Notes: generated by a model from the sequence alone, not told the origin. 42,274 bases of DNA from JBALVT01 sp045110675 (GCA_045110675.1 JBGCGJ010000073.1:1-42274), one strand, 5' to 3'. Positions 1 through 9,202 are shown, counted from the first letter of the stretch. Program-made: numbers and translations.

Positions 1-2213
1 CGGAATATGATTCATCCTGACGCCAGCGGCGTTGGACAGCGCGTTACCAATGGCAGCCAGCGGCGGGACAATTGAAGTCTCTCCCACTCCCCGCACTCCG
101 TAGGGATGATTCGGATTGGGGATTTCGAGAATTTGAGTGTCGATAAACGGCAAATCCGAGCACACCGGAATACGATAATCCAGGAAACCCGGGTTCTCCA
201 ATCGGCCGTCTTCACCGTACATATATTCTTCGCTGAGTGCCCACCCTATGCCCTGCACAGCACCACCTTGGAACTGCCCCTCGACGTAGGTTGGATGAAT
301 GGCTTTACCGGCATCCTGGATCACTGTATAGCGAATAACTTTGGTAGCACCGGTTTCTGGATCTACCTCAATATCGCAAATATGACTGGCAAACGACACC
401 CCGGCATTGTCGGCAACCGACTCATTGTGCCCGGCAATCGGGCCGCCGGTTTTTGGTGACGCCGCTGCTATATCGGCCAGAGAGAGTTTTTTCAATTTGC
501 TGTATTTCTTGCCTTTCGCCTTCGCATGCCCCTCTTCCCAGACTACGTTTTCAAACGGGATATCCCACATCTTCGCGGCGCGCTTACGCATTTCGTCGAT
601 AGCATTTCGGGCGGCAAAAATAGTCGCCATGCCGGAAGAGAATGTGCCGCGGCTGCCCTCGGTCGTATCGTTATGTCCCAGGGAACCGGTGTCGCCTATG
701 TGTGCTTTAACTTTTTCATAGGGAATTCCCAGCTCCTCAGCGGCGATTAGAGACAGTGATGCACGTGAGCCACCAACATCGATAGTGCCTACCGTCAGCG
801 TCACAGTGCCGTCAGTCGCAATATTGAGATCGGTACAGGTCTGCCCACCAAAATTAAACCAGAATCCACAGGCCATACCGCGACCCTGGTTTTTCTTCAA
901 GCGTGCACGCATATGAGGGTGATTCTTGGCAGCCTCCAGGGTAGGCCCGATCCCGATTGGACCGTAGACGGGACCGTACGAGGCTCTAGTGCCCTCCTTC
1001 GCCGCGTTCTTAATTCGAAAATCAATCGGGTCCATGCCAATTTCTTTGGCGACCATATCGATTGTACTCTCGACCGCAAAAGCAATCATGGGAGCGGACG
1101 GCGCTCGATAGGCAGCCACTTTCGGTCTGTTTACTACGACATCGTAGCCCTGTGTCTTTACATTTTTCAGGTTGTAGCAGGCGTACGCGGTCATCGCTCC
1201 AAACATGGCCCACTGACCCGGAAATGCACCGCCTTGATATCTCAGCACAGCCGACGCCGAGGTAATCGTACCGTCTTTCCTGGCACCTATTTTGACATCC
1301 ATTGATGTTGACGAGGTCGGACCGCTGGCCCTGAATACTTCCTCTCGGGTCATCACCATTTTTACCGGTCGGTTTGCTTTGCGCGACAGTGCGAGCGCCA
1401 GGGGCTCCATCCACACATGCGTCTTGCCACCAAATCCACCGCCAATTTCAGAGGCTGTCACCTTAAGCTTGGCAACATCCATGCCCAGCAGCGTTGCGCA
1501 TACATCTCTATAGGTAAAATGCCCCTGCGTGGTGACCCACAGTTCGCCGGAGCCGTCAGAATTGACACTGGCCAGGCAGGCGTGGGGCTCAATATAGCCC
1601 TGATGCGTTTGTTCCGTTTTGTAGCTTTTCTCGACAATTACATCGGCCTCTGCAAAACCTGCGTCTATGTCGCCGTGGCCAAACTCTGTCACCGAAAACA
1701 AATTTGAGGGCTTGCTGGGTTTGGGCTCTACACCCATGGTAAATATTGTGTCGTGAATCACCGGGGCATCATCGTGCATGGCGGCGTCGACGTCGGTGAC
1801 GTGAGGTAGAATCTCATAACCGACAGAAATAAGTTTCAAGGCTTTTCGAGCGGTTTGTTCATCGATAGCGGCAACAGCGGCGACAGCGTGACCATCGTAA
1901 AGGGCTCGACCCCGGGCCAGGCAATTTTCCAGCACGTTACGTGCCTCGCCGTCATCACCCGTAAGATCAGGCAGGTCCGCGCTGGTGATAACAGCCTTTA
2001 CCCCACTCAGTTTTTCCGCCTTGGAAGTGTCAATTTTTTTGATTCGAGCATGAGCGTGGGGTGAGCGCAGCACCAGGCCTGTCAGTTGCCCCGGTGCTAC
2101 CGCATCCGCACCATACTTGGCTCGGCCGGTGACCTTGTCGATTCCATCAGGCCGCTTAACACGAGAACCAATGGCATTAAATTTCTGTTTGGTGTAGCTG
2201 GGGTCGTGTCCCA
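1..2213 (-). CDS. Molybdenum hydroxylase, molybdopterin-binding large subunit (partial, C-terminus off the left edge)
   Basis: Xanthine dehydrogenase/CoxL-superfamily catalytic subunit, which binds the molybdopterin cofactor and hydroxylates an organic substrate with water-derived oxygen. I translated the minus strand from the ATG at 2213 (MGHDPSYTKQKF) and the frame stays open for 737 codons to the window edge. Visible family motifs are the molybdopterin loop GGGFGGK near residue 260, an active-site loop AYRAPSAP, and GVRGVGETS near the left edge, whose Glu is the catalytic base in this family. The family is usually 750-800 residues, so little is missing. The AYRAPSAP loop is neither the CO dehydrogenase form I (AYXCSFR) nor form II (AYRGAGR) signature, so CO oxidation is unlikely and the substrate is unknown. 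An AGGA Shine-Dalgarno lies about 9 nt before the start. It is the third gene of a FAD/2Fe-2S/Mo operon. Confidence 0.9.
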
Positions 2214-2288
2214 TATCCGCTTCCTGTCGATACTTTGAGTATCTATTCTTGGTAAAACTATTAAATGTCTACTGTGAGGCGCCGCAAG

Positions 2289-2768
2289 TTAGCGCTTCTT
2301 GCGCATCTCTTTAGCAGCCGCCTGAACTGCCCGGACGATCTTGTCGTAGCCGGTACAGCGACAAAGGTTTCCCGCCAAGGCATAACGAATTTCCTCCTCA
2401 GTCGGGTTGGAGTTTCGCTCCAACAAGACCTTGGCGGCAACTAAAAACCCCGGCGTACAGATGCCGCATTGCAGCGCGGCGAATTCAATGAAATTCTCTT
2501 GTAAGGGGTGTAGCTCGCCGTCCTGAACAAGGCCTTCAACTGTGGTAATTGTGCGGCCAGAAGCTTCTACACCGAGTACCAAACAGGAGCACACCAATCG
2601 CCCGTCGAGGGTGATGCTACACGCACCACAATCACCGGTGCCGCAGCCTTCCTTAACACCGGTCAATCCTACCCTGTCACGCAGGCTGTTAAGCAGTGTT
2701 TCGTCCGCCGGACAGGCAAACTCTACGGCATCGCCGTTAATAGTGGTTGAAACGAGTACGGCGGCCAT
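2289..2768 (-). CDS. Molybdenum hydroxylase, 2Fe-2S subunit (CoxS/XdhC type)
   Basis: Small iron-sulfur subunit (159 aa, normal size) that passes electrons from the molybdenum centre to FAD. The N-terminal plant-ferredoxin-like cluster is seen as CGTGDCGAC followed by a further Cys in RLVCSC. The C-terminal helical cluster is seen as CGICTPG and then NLCRCTGY. The ATG overlaps the stop of the FAD subunit by one base (TAATG), and a near-perfect Shine-Dalgarno AGGAGGTG sits 5 nt upstream inside the preceding gene, which implies translational coupling. The large-subunit gene follows 75 bp downstream. Confidence 0.95.
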   Translation of the reverse strand: MAAVLVSTTINGDAVEFACPADETLLNSLRDRVGLTGVKEGCGTGDCGACSITLDGRLVCSCLVLGVEASGRTITTVEGLVQDGELHPLQENFIEFAALQCGICTPGFLVAAKVLLERNSNPTEEEIRYALAGNLCRCTGYDKIVRAVQAAAKEMRKKR

Positions 2769-3625
2769 TAGGCACCTCCTGCACGGTGAAAGGCTATTTT
2801 GGCTGCTCGTTTACCAAGCACACCCGCTACTTTTGTTCGGTACTCAATAGTGCCGCGTTTGTCATCAATGGGATTGCAAGCCGCCGAGCATGCTGCTGCA
2901 AGTTTTTCCAGTGCGGCATCGTCCAGCTTGGTGCCGATTATGGCCCTGGCTGCGGCCGGGACGATTACAGCCGTGGGCGCCACAGCGCCAAGAACCACCC
3001 GTGCAGTCTTTACAACGCCTCTTTGCAAGGTCAGATTGACCCCTGCACTGACCACCGCAATATCCATTTCCGTGCGTGGAATAAACCTCAGATAGGCATC
3101 GCCTGATCTGGCCGGCCGTTTCGGCAGCGTAATAGCTTCAATTATTTCGCCCTTCGCAAGAGATGTCTTGCCGGGGCCAGTGACAACCTTTTCGATAGCC
3201 ACCGTTCGACGTCCGTCCACGCCTACCACGATGGCCTTGGCGCCAGCGGCAATCATCGCCGGTACACTGTCGGCTGCAGGAGAACCGTTACACAAGTTCC
3301 CCACCATCGTCGCGCGACTCTGAACTTGATCGGAACCGATCAAATTGGTCGCTTCGACAACACCAGGCCAGGCCTTAACGAGCGCTTTGTCTTCAGCCAG
3401 TTGAGCACCAGATACGGCGGCACCGATACGGATGCCTGATGCCGTTCGGGATATCGATTGCATCGCGGCAATATGCTTTATATCCACTATTAAGTCGGGC
3501 TCGATGTGACCCAGCTTCATGCGAACCAGTAGATCGGTTCCCCCTGCCAGCACAAAGGCTTGCCCTGATTCCATTGTGAGCAGCGAGGAGGCCTCCCGGG
3601 TTGTTGTCGGTGTTTCGTATCTCAT
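2768..3625 (-). CDS. Molybdenum hydroxylase, FAD-binding medium subunit (CoxM type)
   Basis: FAD-binding subunit of 285 aa, the usual length for the CoxM/HcrB group. It takes electrons from the 2Fe-2S subunit and hands them to the final acceptor. Sequence support is the FAD pyrophosphate motif AGGTDLL near residue 28 and the second FAD motif TMVGNLCNGSPAADS near residue 107, where the usual GGN is VGN. The C-terminal part matches the CO-dehydrogenase flavoprotein C-terminal domain. It is the promoter-proximal gene of the three-gene operon. A purine-rich GAGGGAG lies about 13 nt before the ATG, slightly far for a ribosome site. No regulator or Mo-cofactor maturation gene is adjacent in the window. 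Confidence 0.92.
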   Translation of the reverse strand: MRYETPTTTREASSLLTMESGQAFVLAGGTDLLVRMKLGHIEPDLIVDIKHIAAMQSISRTASGIRIGAAVSGAQLAEDKALVKAWPGVVEATNLIGSDQVQSRATMVGNLCNGSPAADSVPAMIAAGAKAIVVGVDGRRTVAIEKVVTGPGKTSLAKGEIIEAITLPKRPARSGDAYLRFIPRTEMDIAVVSAGVNLTLQRGVVKTARVVLGAVAPTAVIVPAAARAIIGTKLDDAALEKLAAACSAACNPIDDKRGTIEYRTKVAGVLGKRAAKIAFHRAGGA

Positions 3626-3799
3626 TGGGTAATCGCGCTCCCTCGTTGGAGTGGTAATGATCCAGTCAATTTACGTTCAGCAAAGACCATACTGTATTTC
3701 AGCTTATCAATTATCGCCAGCAATAGTACATGCCCTATAGCCGTACAAACAAGGTGCACGGACATTAACTCAGCCGAAGAGTGTAATTAGCAGAGCGTG
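3626..3799. other. Intergenic region between the molybdenum hydroxylase operon and the pentapeptide-repeat gene
   Basis: A 174-bp noncoding stretch. It must hold the promoter of the minus-strand hydroxylase operon and the 3' end of the pentapeptide-repeat gene. I see no convincing sigma-70 pair, strong hairpin terminator or operator in it. Confidence 0.4.
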
Positions 3800-4462
3800 C
3801 TAATCAACCAGCTCAATTTCAAGACAATCCAACAACCTAACCGCTTCATGACGACTGAACTTTGCATTTTTTAGGGTGTTTTCCAGTATGTCGATATCGT
3901 AATTTATGGCTTCCGAAAAGTCCGTGCCCGTTAAGTTGGTGCGATTAAAAAGGCTGCTGGTAAAGTCACTGTAGGTGAAGTTGGCCCGACTAAAATCCCC
4001 TTCTCTGAAATCCACATTATGGGCCTTACACTCTTCCACTATCAGCTCGTGAAAAACCAATCCGAAAAACGAAGAGTCGTTGAGAATGCACTTGTAGAAT
4101 TTCATTGGGGTGCCAAGCGCATACTTTGACAATGTTAAATTGGTCCAGTTAACACCTATCAACTTGGATTCAACAAATGTGACTTCAGAGAACTTACTGT
4201 ATTTGATATTGGCAACACTTAAGTTGCATTTTGAGAACTCGCAGTCAACGAAATTGCAGTGCTCAAATATGGCCTCACTGAAATCACACTCTGCAAAGGT
4301 GCAGCCTTCAAATTCTTTAGAAGATAGTGTCAAACCAGAGAAATCGACCTTGTTGAATTTTTCAGACCAGTATTCATCTCTATCTTCTGCAAAAATCATC
4401 CACCCGCCCCTGCCTTGCCGGGCTCTCCTTTGGAAATCATAAGCCGTTGATCCTTCTTTCAT
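3800..4462 (-). CDS. Qnr/McbG-like pentapeptide-repeat protein
   Basis: A protein of up to 220 aa built of pentapeptide repeats with the A(D/N)LxX-like five-residue period. Examples are CTFAE CDFSE AIFEH CNFVD CEFSK in the first block and VDFRE GDFSR ANFTY SDFTS in the second. The blocks are split by a short irregular linker (KYALGTPMKFYK). The size, the two-block form and the C-terminal helix ending RLLDCLEIELVD resemble the Qnr/McbG group, which folds as a right-handed beta-helix and can mimic DNA at gyrase. A gyrase-protecting role is only inference. The start is uncertain: ATG 4462 gives 220 aa and ATG 4399 (MIFAEDRDEYW) gives 199 aa, closer to the conserved part. Neither has a clear Shine-Dalgarno site. 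It stands alone between two unrelated operons. Confidence 0.8.
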   Translation of the reverse strand: MKEGSTAYDFQRRARQGRGGWMIFAEDRDEYWSEKFNKVDFSGLTLSSKEFEGCTFAECDFSEAIFEHCNFVDCEFSKCNLSVANIKYSKFSEVTFVESKLIGVNWTNLTLSKYALGTPMKFYKCILNDSSFFGLVFHELIVEECKAHNVDFREGDFSRANFTYSDFTSSLFNRTNLTGTDFSEAINYDIDILENTLKNAKFSRHEAVRLLDCLEIELVD

Positions 4463-4645
4463 GCGAAGGGGTATTTTCCTGCATGATAATGCAGAGAGTG
4501 ACTTCCTTGCTCATTGCCGGTGCCTTGCGAGGTAGAGGTTTTTCATTATGTCGTTGTATTAGTCGCGCCGTCTAGCGCTACCGCAGATAATAATTCAATC
4601 CGGAATGTATTCGAATATGCTCTATATGGTAGTCTGGTCAGTGTG

Positions 4646-4661
4646 TGACTCGAGTGAGTCA
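4646..4661. promoter_or_regulatory. Palindrome upstream of the Mrp operon (possible operator)
   Basis: TGACTC-GAGT-GAGTCA is a perfect 6+4+6 inverted repeat about 78 bp before the first start codon of the antiporter operon. It is the only clear dyad in the 276-bp gap 4463-4738. No regulator is adjacent, so its role as an operator is a guess. I saw no convincing sigma-70 promoter pair in the same gap. Confidence 0.35.
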
Positions 4662-4738
4662 ATTGCACCACCTGCCCGCTTGTACGCAATGGAAAACAAG
4701 CGATAATAACCGCTACGATTCAATATGGAGTTCCGACG

Positions 4739-5248
4739 ATGTCCCTCGAAGTTGTGTATCACCGCCCACAAAACCGAGCCAACTTATATCTCCTAGCGGG
4801 GATCATCTTCATATCCCTACAGATTGTGCTCGTACCATCAGTGAAAGCGCTAGAGGTTCTCTCCGCGCAGGAGCTGGCATCTCACTGCAAATTTCTCGGA
4901 ACTGATCCGGAGGGCGTCGACGGACAATATTGTATACGTTATGTCCAAGGTTTTATCGATGGGGCCATCGCGACCGATGCACGGGTTATGTTAAACACCG
5001 AAATGGCACTTAAGGGCAGAGAAACTTTCACAGAACGGGCAATGCGTACCCGTTCACCTACTCGAGCAGACCGGTTTCGCGCAGCCAATTTAGCCGGTTT
5101 TTGCTTGGGTGATCCACTGCCTTTGCGGGAGGTGGTCGATAAGATTGTTACAGACCTCGCGGCCCTGCCCGCAACCAAAGCAAAAGATGAACCTGCCATG
5201 GAAGTCGTCTATCAGTCTTTACAGCAACACTACCCCTGTAAATCATGA
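4739..5248 (+). CDS. Exported Rap1a/Tai-like small protein, first gene of the Mrp operon
   Basis: A 169-aa protein with one N-terminal hydrophobic segment (about residues 16-34, ending VPSVKA), so it is secreted to the periplasm or anchored in the inner membrane. The remainder fits the Rap1a/Tai domain known from type VI secretion immunity proteins: CxxYxxGFxxG (here C65 in QYCIRYVQGFIDGA) and a later FCLGDPLPLREVVDKIV. Cysteines at 50, 65, 122 and 167 could make two disulfides. The start has GGAG 8 nt upstream. Its stop overlaps the mrpE ATG (ATGA), so it is translationally coupled to the antiporter genes. No type VI effector is nearby, so immunity is not indicated here. A periplasmic accessory role for the antiporter is possible but unproven. 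Confidence 0.75.
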   Translation: MSLEVVYHRPQNRANLYLLAGIIFISLQIVLVPSVKALEVLSAQELASHCKFLGTDPEGVDGQYCIRYVQGFIDGAIATDARVMLNTEMALKGRETFTERAMRTRSPTRADRFRAANLAGFCLGDPLPLREVVDKIVTDLAALPATKAKDEPAMEVVYQSLQQHYPCKS

Positions 5249-5763
5249 GCTTATTGAAACACCCAATCACGCTTCAAAGGGGCGAAGCGAGTCTATCCGC
5301 CGTATTGCTGCTGTTTTTGGTTCTCACTATTTCCTGGATGTTGTGGTCCGGTCTTTATAAGACGCTGGTGTTGGGCCTGGGTGTCTTTTCTTGCGTACTC
5401 AGTACCTATATGGCGCATCGCATGGGCTTTTTTCGGCATCAGGCTCTTGTCGGTTTTTTACCCCGGCTGCCGGGATATTGGTGGTGGCTACTGCGGGAGA
5501 TTGTTGTCTCCAGCTATGATGTAGCCAAACTGATCCTGAACCCCTCTCTGCCGATAAGCCCAACTGTGGTGGTACTTGAAGCTGAAAAACAATCGGAAGT
5601 GGGTCAAGTTATTCTCGGCAACTCCATCACTTTATCCCCCGGCACGGTCACTTTAGACGTATATGAGGGGCAGTTAACAATCCACTGCCTGACCGCTCAG
5701 AGCGCGTGGGATTTACAAAACGGTGAGGCCATTCGACGCGCCGCTGCCCTGGAGCACGGCTAG
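5245..5763 (+). CDS. mrpE: Mrp-type Na+/H+ antiporter subunit E
   Basis: MnhE/MrpE family protein of 172 aa, an inner-membrane subunit of the multisubunit cation/proton antiporter. Hydrophobic stretches at about residues 18-60 (VLLLFLVLTISWMLWSGL and following) form the membrane part. The C-terminal soluble segment has the family pattern VILGNSITLSPGTVTLDV. It overlaps the upstream Rap1a-like gene by 4 bp and the mrpF ATG lies 2 bp after its stop, so the three are surely one transcript. Confidence 0.93.
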   Translation: MSLLKHPITLQRGEASLSAVLLLFLVLTISWMLWSGLYKTLVLGLGVFSCVLSTYMAHRMGFFRHQALVGFLPRLPGYWWWLLREIVVSSYDVAKLILNPSLPISPTVVVLEAEKQSEVGQVILGNSITLSPGTVTLDVYEGQLTIHCLTAQSAWDLQNGEAIRRAAALEHG

Positions 5764-5765
5764 CC

Positions 5766-6041
5766 ATGTACATTCTTGTTTCGATCGCTATTTTGGTCAC
5801 CATGGTACTGGCTTTGGTGAGGGCTCTGCTGGGGCCGAGTGTTTATGACCGAGTGCTGGCGGTCAACGTGTTTGGTACCAAGACCGTGTTACTGCTATCG
5901 GTCATCGCGTTTCTCTACGGTCGACCAGACTTCCTAGACCTTGCCTTGGCCTACGCGCTAATCAATATGGTCGGCATATTAGCCGTACTCGAATTCTTCC
6001 AGAATCGGTCCAGAAGAGTCTCCGAGGTCGAAAATGATTGA
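5766..6041 (+). CDS. mrpF: Mrp-type Na+/H+ antiporter subunit F
   Basis: A 91-aa membrane protein with three predicted transmembrane helices, the normal size for MnhF/MrpF. The family pattern RALLGPSVYDRVLAVNVFGTK (starting about residue 19) and the helix DLALAYALINMVGILAVLEF are visible. It overlaps the start of mrpG by 8 bp (mrpG ATG at 6034). It is a small structural subunit of the antiporter complex. Confidence 0.93.
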   Translation: MYILVSIAILVTMVLALVRALLGPSVYDRVLAVNVFGTKTVLLLSVIAFLYGRPDFLDLALAYALINMVGILAVLEFFQNRSRRVSEVEND

Positions 6042-6372
6042 AATCGCGGTCGATATAATCAGCTGGATTCTGCTCGCTGTCGGCGGCGCCTGTGTCTTGA
6101 TCGGCGGTTTGGGTGGTTTGCGCTTACCGAATTTCTACACTCGCATTCACGCCGCAAGCCTGACCGATACCATGGCTACTATTCTTATCTTTGCTGGCAT
6201 GATGCTGCAAGCCGGCTTATCGCTGGCTACTCTCAAGCTGTTCGCCATTATGCTTTTCCTGCTGCTGACAGGTCCCACCGCAACTTATGCGCTGGCCAAC
6301 GCTGCGCTGTTATCGGGCTTAAAACCTGACGCAGGAACTGCTAACGACAAACACATCGAGGGTGCCGGATAG
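6034..6372 (+). CDS. mrpG: Mrp-type Na+/H+ antiporter subunit G
   Basis: A 112-aa membrane protein of the MnhG/MrpG family with three helices and the family core LRLPNFYTRIHAASLTDTMA around residues 29-48. It is a small structural subunit of the antiporter. The ATG lies inside the end of mrpF, and its TAG stop shares one base with the GTG start of the next gene, so translation is coupled on both sides. Confidence 0.93.
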   Translation: MIEIAVDIISWILLAVGGACVLIGGLGGLRLPNFYTRIHAASLTDTMATILIFAGMMLQAGLSLATLKLFAIMLFLLLTGPTATYALANAALLSGLKPDAGTANDKHIEGAG

Positions 6373-7352
6373 TGATCATCGTATTTGCACTTTTTCTACT
6401 CACACTGCTGGTCATTACCGCAGTGGCGATTGTGCGCACCGAAGACTTATTCGTAGCGGTAATGCTGACATCTATATTCAGCCTGTTGATGGCTGCCAAC
6501 TTCTTTATTTTGGATGCGGCCGATGTAGCGCTTACAGAGGCGGCGGTTGGAGCTGGTGTTACCACCGTGATTTTCCTCAGTGCGCTGGCCCTGGCCGGAG
6601 ATAGGGAGATGCCCAGACTAGGGGGGCGCAAGGTGGCGCTGGGCACCGTGGGCGTATTGGCCCTACTCATTATTTACGCGACATTCGATAAGCCGCGTCT
6701 CGGCGATCCTGATGCACCAGTACACCAACATGTTGCGCCTTGGTATCTCGAGAAGACCCCTGAATACATCGATATTCCGAATGTGGTCACCGCAATACTA
6801 AGTAGCTTTCGAGGCTACGATACCTTGGGAGAGGTATTTGTTGTGTTCGCCGCTTGCATTGGTGTGTTGTTCATACTGGGAGTTAAGCCTCCCGAAAATG
6901 CAGTCTTGAGAAGCGATCTTAGCTCAGGCTTGCGTCACCATTTGATACCACAGGTAGTGGGTAGACTGCTGGTTCCGTTTATTGTCCTGTTCGGACTCTA
7001 CGTCCAATTTCACGGTGAATACGGCCCGGGTGGGGGCTTCCAGGCCGGCGCCATTGTTGCCACCGGTGTCATTCTCTACGCGCTACTCGAAGGTGAGGCC
7101 GAGGCTCTGCGGGCGGTGCCTCGTCGTGTATTACTCGGAATGGTTATTGGTGGAGCATTGCTCTACGGAGCAGTGGGTGTTGTCTGCATGCTCAAGGGAG
7201 GGGCGTTCCTGGATTATTCAGTGCTGGCCGCCGACCCGGTGTTTGGTCAGCAGATGGGTATTTTGGTGATCGAAGCCGGCGTGGGTATGGCCGTGTGCGG
7301 CGCCCTGCTGTCTATTTTCCACGCCTTCGCCGCCCGAGGTAGTCTCACATGA
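6372..7352 (+). CDS. mrpB: DUF4040 (MbhD-like)-MnhB fusion subunit of the Mrp antiporter
   Basis: A 326-aa membrane protein joining two modules. Residues 1-80 are a DUF4040/MbhD-like segment with LTEAAVGAGVTTVIFLSAL; this region normally forms part of the C-terminal tail of MrpA. Residues about 180-320 are MnhB, recognised by GLYVQFHGEYGPGGGFQAGA. The middle (about 85-180) contains a further MbhE-like membrane region. It therefore supplies the MrpA tail and MrpB in one chain, while the ND5-like part of MrpA is absent from this gene. The start is GTG, overlapping the mrpG stop by one base (TAGTG). The ATG of mrpC overlaps its stop by 4 bp. Confidence 0.88.
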   Translation: MIIVFALFLLTLLVITAVAIVRTEDLFVAVMLTSIFSLLMAANFFILDAADVALTEAAVGAGVTTVIFLSALALAGDREMPRLGGRKVALGTVGVLALLIIYATFDKPRLGDPDAPVHQHVAPWYLEKTPEYIDIPNVVTAILSSFRGYDTLGEVFVVFAACIGVLFILGVKPPENAVLRSDLSSGLRHHLIPQVVGRLLVPFIVLFGLYVQFHGEYGPGGGFQAGAIVATGVILYALLEGEAEALRAVPRRVLLGMVIGGALLYGAVGVVCMLKGGAFLDYSVLAADPVFGQQMGILVIEAGVGMAVCGALLSIFHAFAARGSLT

Positions 7353-7708
7353 AACTTCTGGAGTTAATGGGGTATTTCAATTACTGGGTGTTTGCCATCA
7401 TTTTATCGATTGGCCTTTACGCGGTGATTAGCAAAACCAATTTGATTAAAAAGCTCATCGGTCTGTCCATTTTCCAATCGGCTGTTTTTCTGATGTACAT
7501 CACGATGGACAAAGTGGAAGATGGCACTGCGCCGATAATACAGTCCGGCGTAGCAGATCAAATATTTTCCAATCCCCTGCCACAGGTGTTGATTCTTACC
7601 GCCATCGTTGTAGGGGTATCTACCCTCTCGCTAGGTTTGGCCATTGTGGTACGCATCAGTGAATCCTATGGCACGATCGAAGAAAAAGAGATTCTGGACG
7701 CCGACTGA
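7349..7708 (+). CDS. mrpC: Mrp-type Na+/H+ antiporter subunit C (NuoK-like)
   Basis: A 119-aa protein with three transmembrane helices, homologous to NuoK of complex I. Seen are LIGLSIFQSAVFLMYITM and the C-terminal QVLILTAIVVGVSTLSLGLA, both typical of MnhC/MrpC. It overlaps the preceding gene by 4 bp (ATGA) and is followed 3 bp later by the first antiporter-like subunit. It contributes to the lateral proton path of the complex. Confidence 0.93.
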   Translation: MKLLELMGYFNYWVFAIILSIGLYAVISKTNLIKKLIGLSIFQSAVFLMYITMDKVEDGTAPIIQSGVADQIFSNPLPQVLILTAIVVGVSTLSLGLAIVVRISESYGTIEEKEILDAD

Positions 7709-7711
7709 CCT

Positions 7712-9202
7712 ATGGATCTTATAGCGCATCTTCCCGCTCTCCAGGTGGTGGTACCGATGTTATCGGCACCACTCATCGTCCTGCTGCAACCTCGTGGCCT
7801 GGCCTGGGCCGGAGCAACTGCCGTAGCTCTAGTGAGTTTTGCCATTGCCGTTGCTCTCGCCACAGCAGTATTGGACGGACAAACTCAGGAATACGCTATG
7901 GGCGGCTGGCCCGCGCCCTACGGCATCACCTTAGCGGTGGATGCTTTCAGCGCCCTGGTACTTCTGGTGGTGACAGGCGCTGCTGCGGTGGCCTTTCTCG
8001 CTGCCAGGCCGAGCATCGATCAACAGATAGAACTCGAACGCCAGCCCCTGTTCTACTCAGCCTGGCTGCTGGCATTGTCGGGGCTTGTGGGTATCGTTGT
8101 ATCGGCCGATGGATTCAACATTTTCGTCTTTATGGAGATTTCATCTCTGGCCAGCTACATCTTGATAGCGGGCGGCCCAGATCGGCGCGCTCTGCCCGCT
8201 GTTTTCAAGTACCTGATTATGGGCACCATAGGAGCCACCTTTTATTTAATTGGTGTCGGCCTGATTTACATGATGACCGGGACCTTAAACCTCGCTGATA
8301 TGGAAGCGCGAATTGGCGAGGTTTCCGATCTCAATCCAATACTGGTTGCAGCCGGGTTTATTACCATTGGCCTGGCACTAAAGGCCGCTGTGTTTCCGCT
8401 GCATGTCTGGGTACCCAATGCCTACACGCAGGCCCCGCATATCGTCACTGTATTTCTGGCTGCCTGCGCAACCAAAGTCGCTCTCTATGTGTTGATTCGC
8501 TTCGACTACACGGTCTTTCAGACCAAACTCGATGACCACCAAATTCAATTTGCATTGTTCGCAATGCCCTTGGCGATTCTCGGGATTCTTGTCGCATCCG
8601 CCGTAGCGATGTTTGAAGGAAATCTCAAAAGATTATTGGCCTCCTCATCCGTTGCCCAGATTGGCTATATCCTGCTGGGTGCCAGTTTTGTCAGCCTTGC
8701 GGGACTCAGCGCCAGCGCCATGCATATCTTTAATCACGCATTGGCGAAAGGCGGTTTGTTCCTGGCCGTGGCCTGTATCGCCTACCAGTATCGCGACTTG
8801 CGCCTGGATCAACTCGGGGGTGTGGCATCGCGAATGCCATTGACCTGCGCCGCGTTAGTTGTGTGCGGCCTCAGTCTGATTGGAGTGCCGGGTACGGCGG
8901 GATTCATCAGTAAGTGGCTGCTAATTAGTGCGGCACTTGAAAACTCTCAATGGGGCTGGGTCCTGGTAGCGGTGATTCTCGTTAGTTCGCTCATGGCCGT
9001 CGTTTATATCTGGCGCATCGTAGAGGCAGTGTACTTTGGGGTTCCCGTTGAGGGCGATAGCCCGGTGACCGAAGCGCCGCTGCAACTGTTAGTGATTACC
9101 TGGCTGGTGGCGATTCTTAATATCGTCTTCGGAGTGTTCCCACAAGTGCCCTTACAACTTGCCAATAGCGCCGCTGCATTGCTGCTCGAGGGAGTGTTGT
9201 GA
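7712..9202 (+). CDS. mrpD: Mrp antiporter ND4/ND5-like subunit, copy 1
   Basis: A 496-aa proton-conducting membrane subunit with about 14 helices, of the NuoM/NuoL/MrpD family. The key residues of a proton channel are present: Glu142 in FVFMEISS (helix 5) and Lys224 in LALKAAVFPLHVWVPNAY (helix 7). NHALAKGGLFL supplies the later conserved His and Lys. It lies 3 bp after mrpC and its TGA overlaps the GTG start of copy 2. I take it as MrpD proper because it directly follows C. Confidence 0.9.
   Translation: MDLIAHLPALQVVVPMLSAPLIVLLQPRGLAWAGATAVALVSFAIAVALATAVLDGQTQEYAMGGWPAPYGITLAVDAFSALVLLVVTGAAAVAFLAARPSIDQQIELERQPLFYSAWLLALSGLVGIVVSADGFNIFVFMEISSLASYILIAGGPDRRALPAVFKYLIMGTIGATFYLIGVGLIYMMTGTLNLADMEARIGEVSDLNPILVAAGFITIGLALKAAVFPLHVWVPNAYTQAPHIVTVFLAACATKVALYVLIRFDYTVFQTKLDDHQIQFALFAMPLAILGILVASAVAMFEGNLKRLLASSSVAQIGYILLGASFVSLAGLSASAMHIFNHALAKGGLFLAVACIAYQYRDLRLDQLGGVASRMPLTCAALVVCGLSLIGVPGTAGFISKWLLISAALENSQWGWVLVAVILVSSLMAVVYIWRIVEAVYFGVPVEGDSPVTEAPLQLLVITWLVAILNIVFGVFPQVPLQLANSAAALLLEGVL

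Noticed and set aside
1..3625. Aerobic CO dehydrogenase (coxMSL)
   Set aside because: The large-subunit active-site loop lacks both the form I and form II CoxL signatures.
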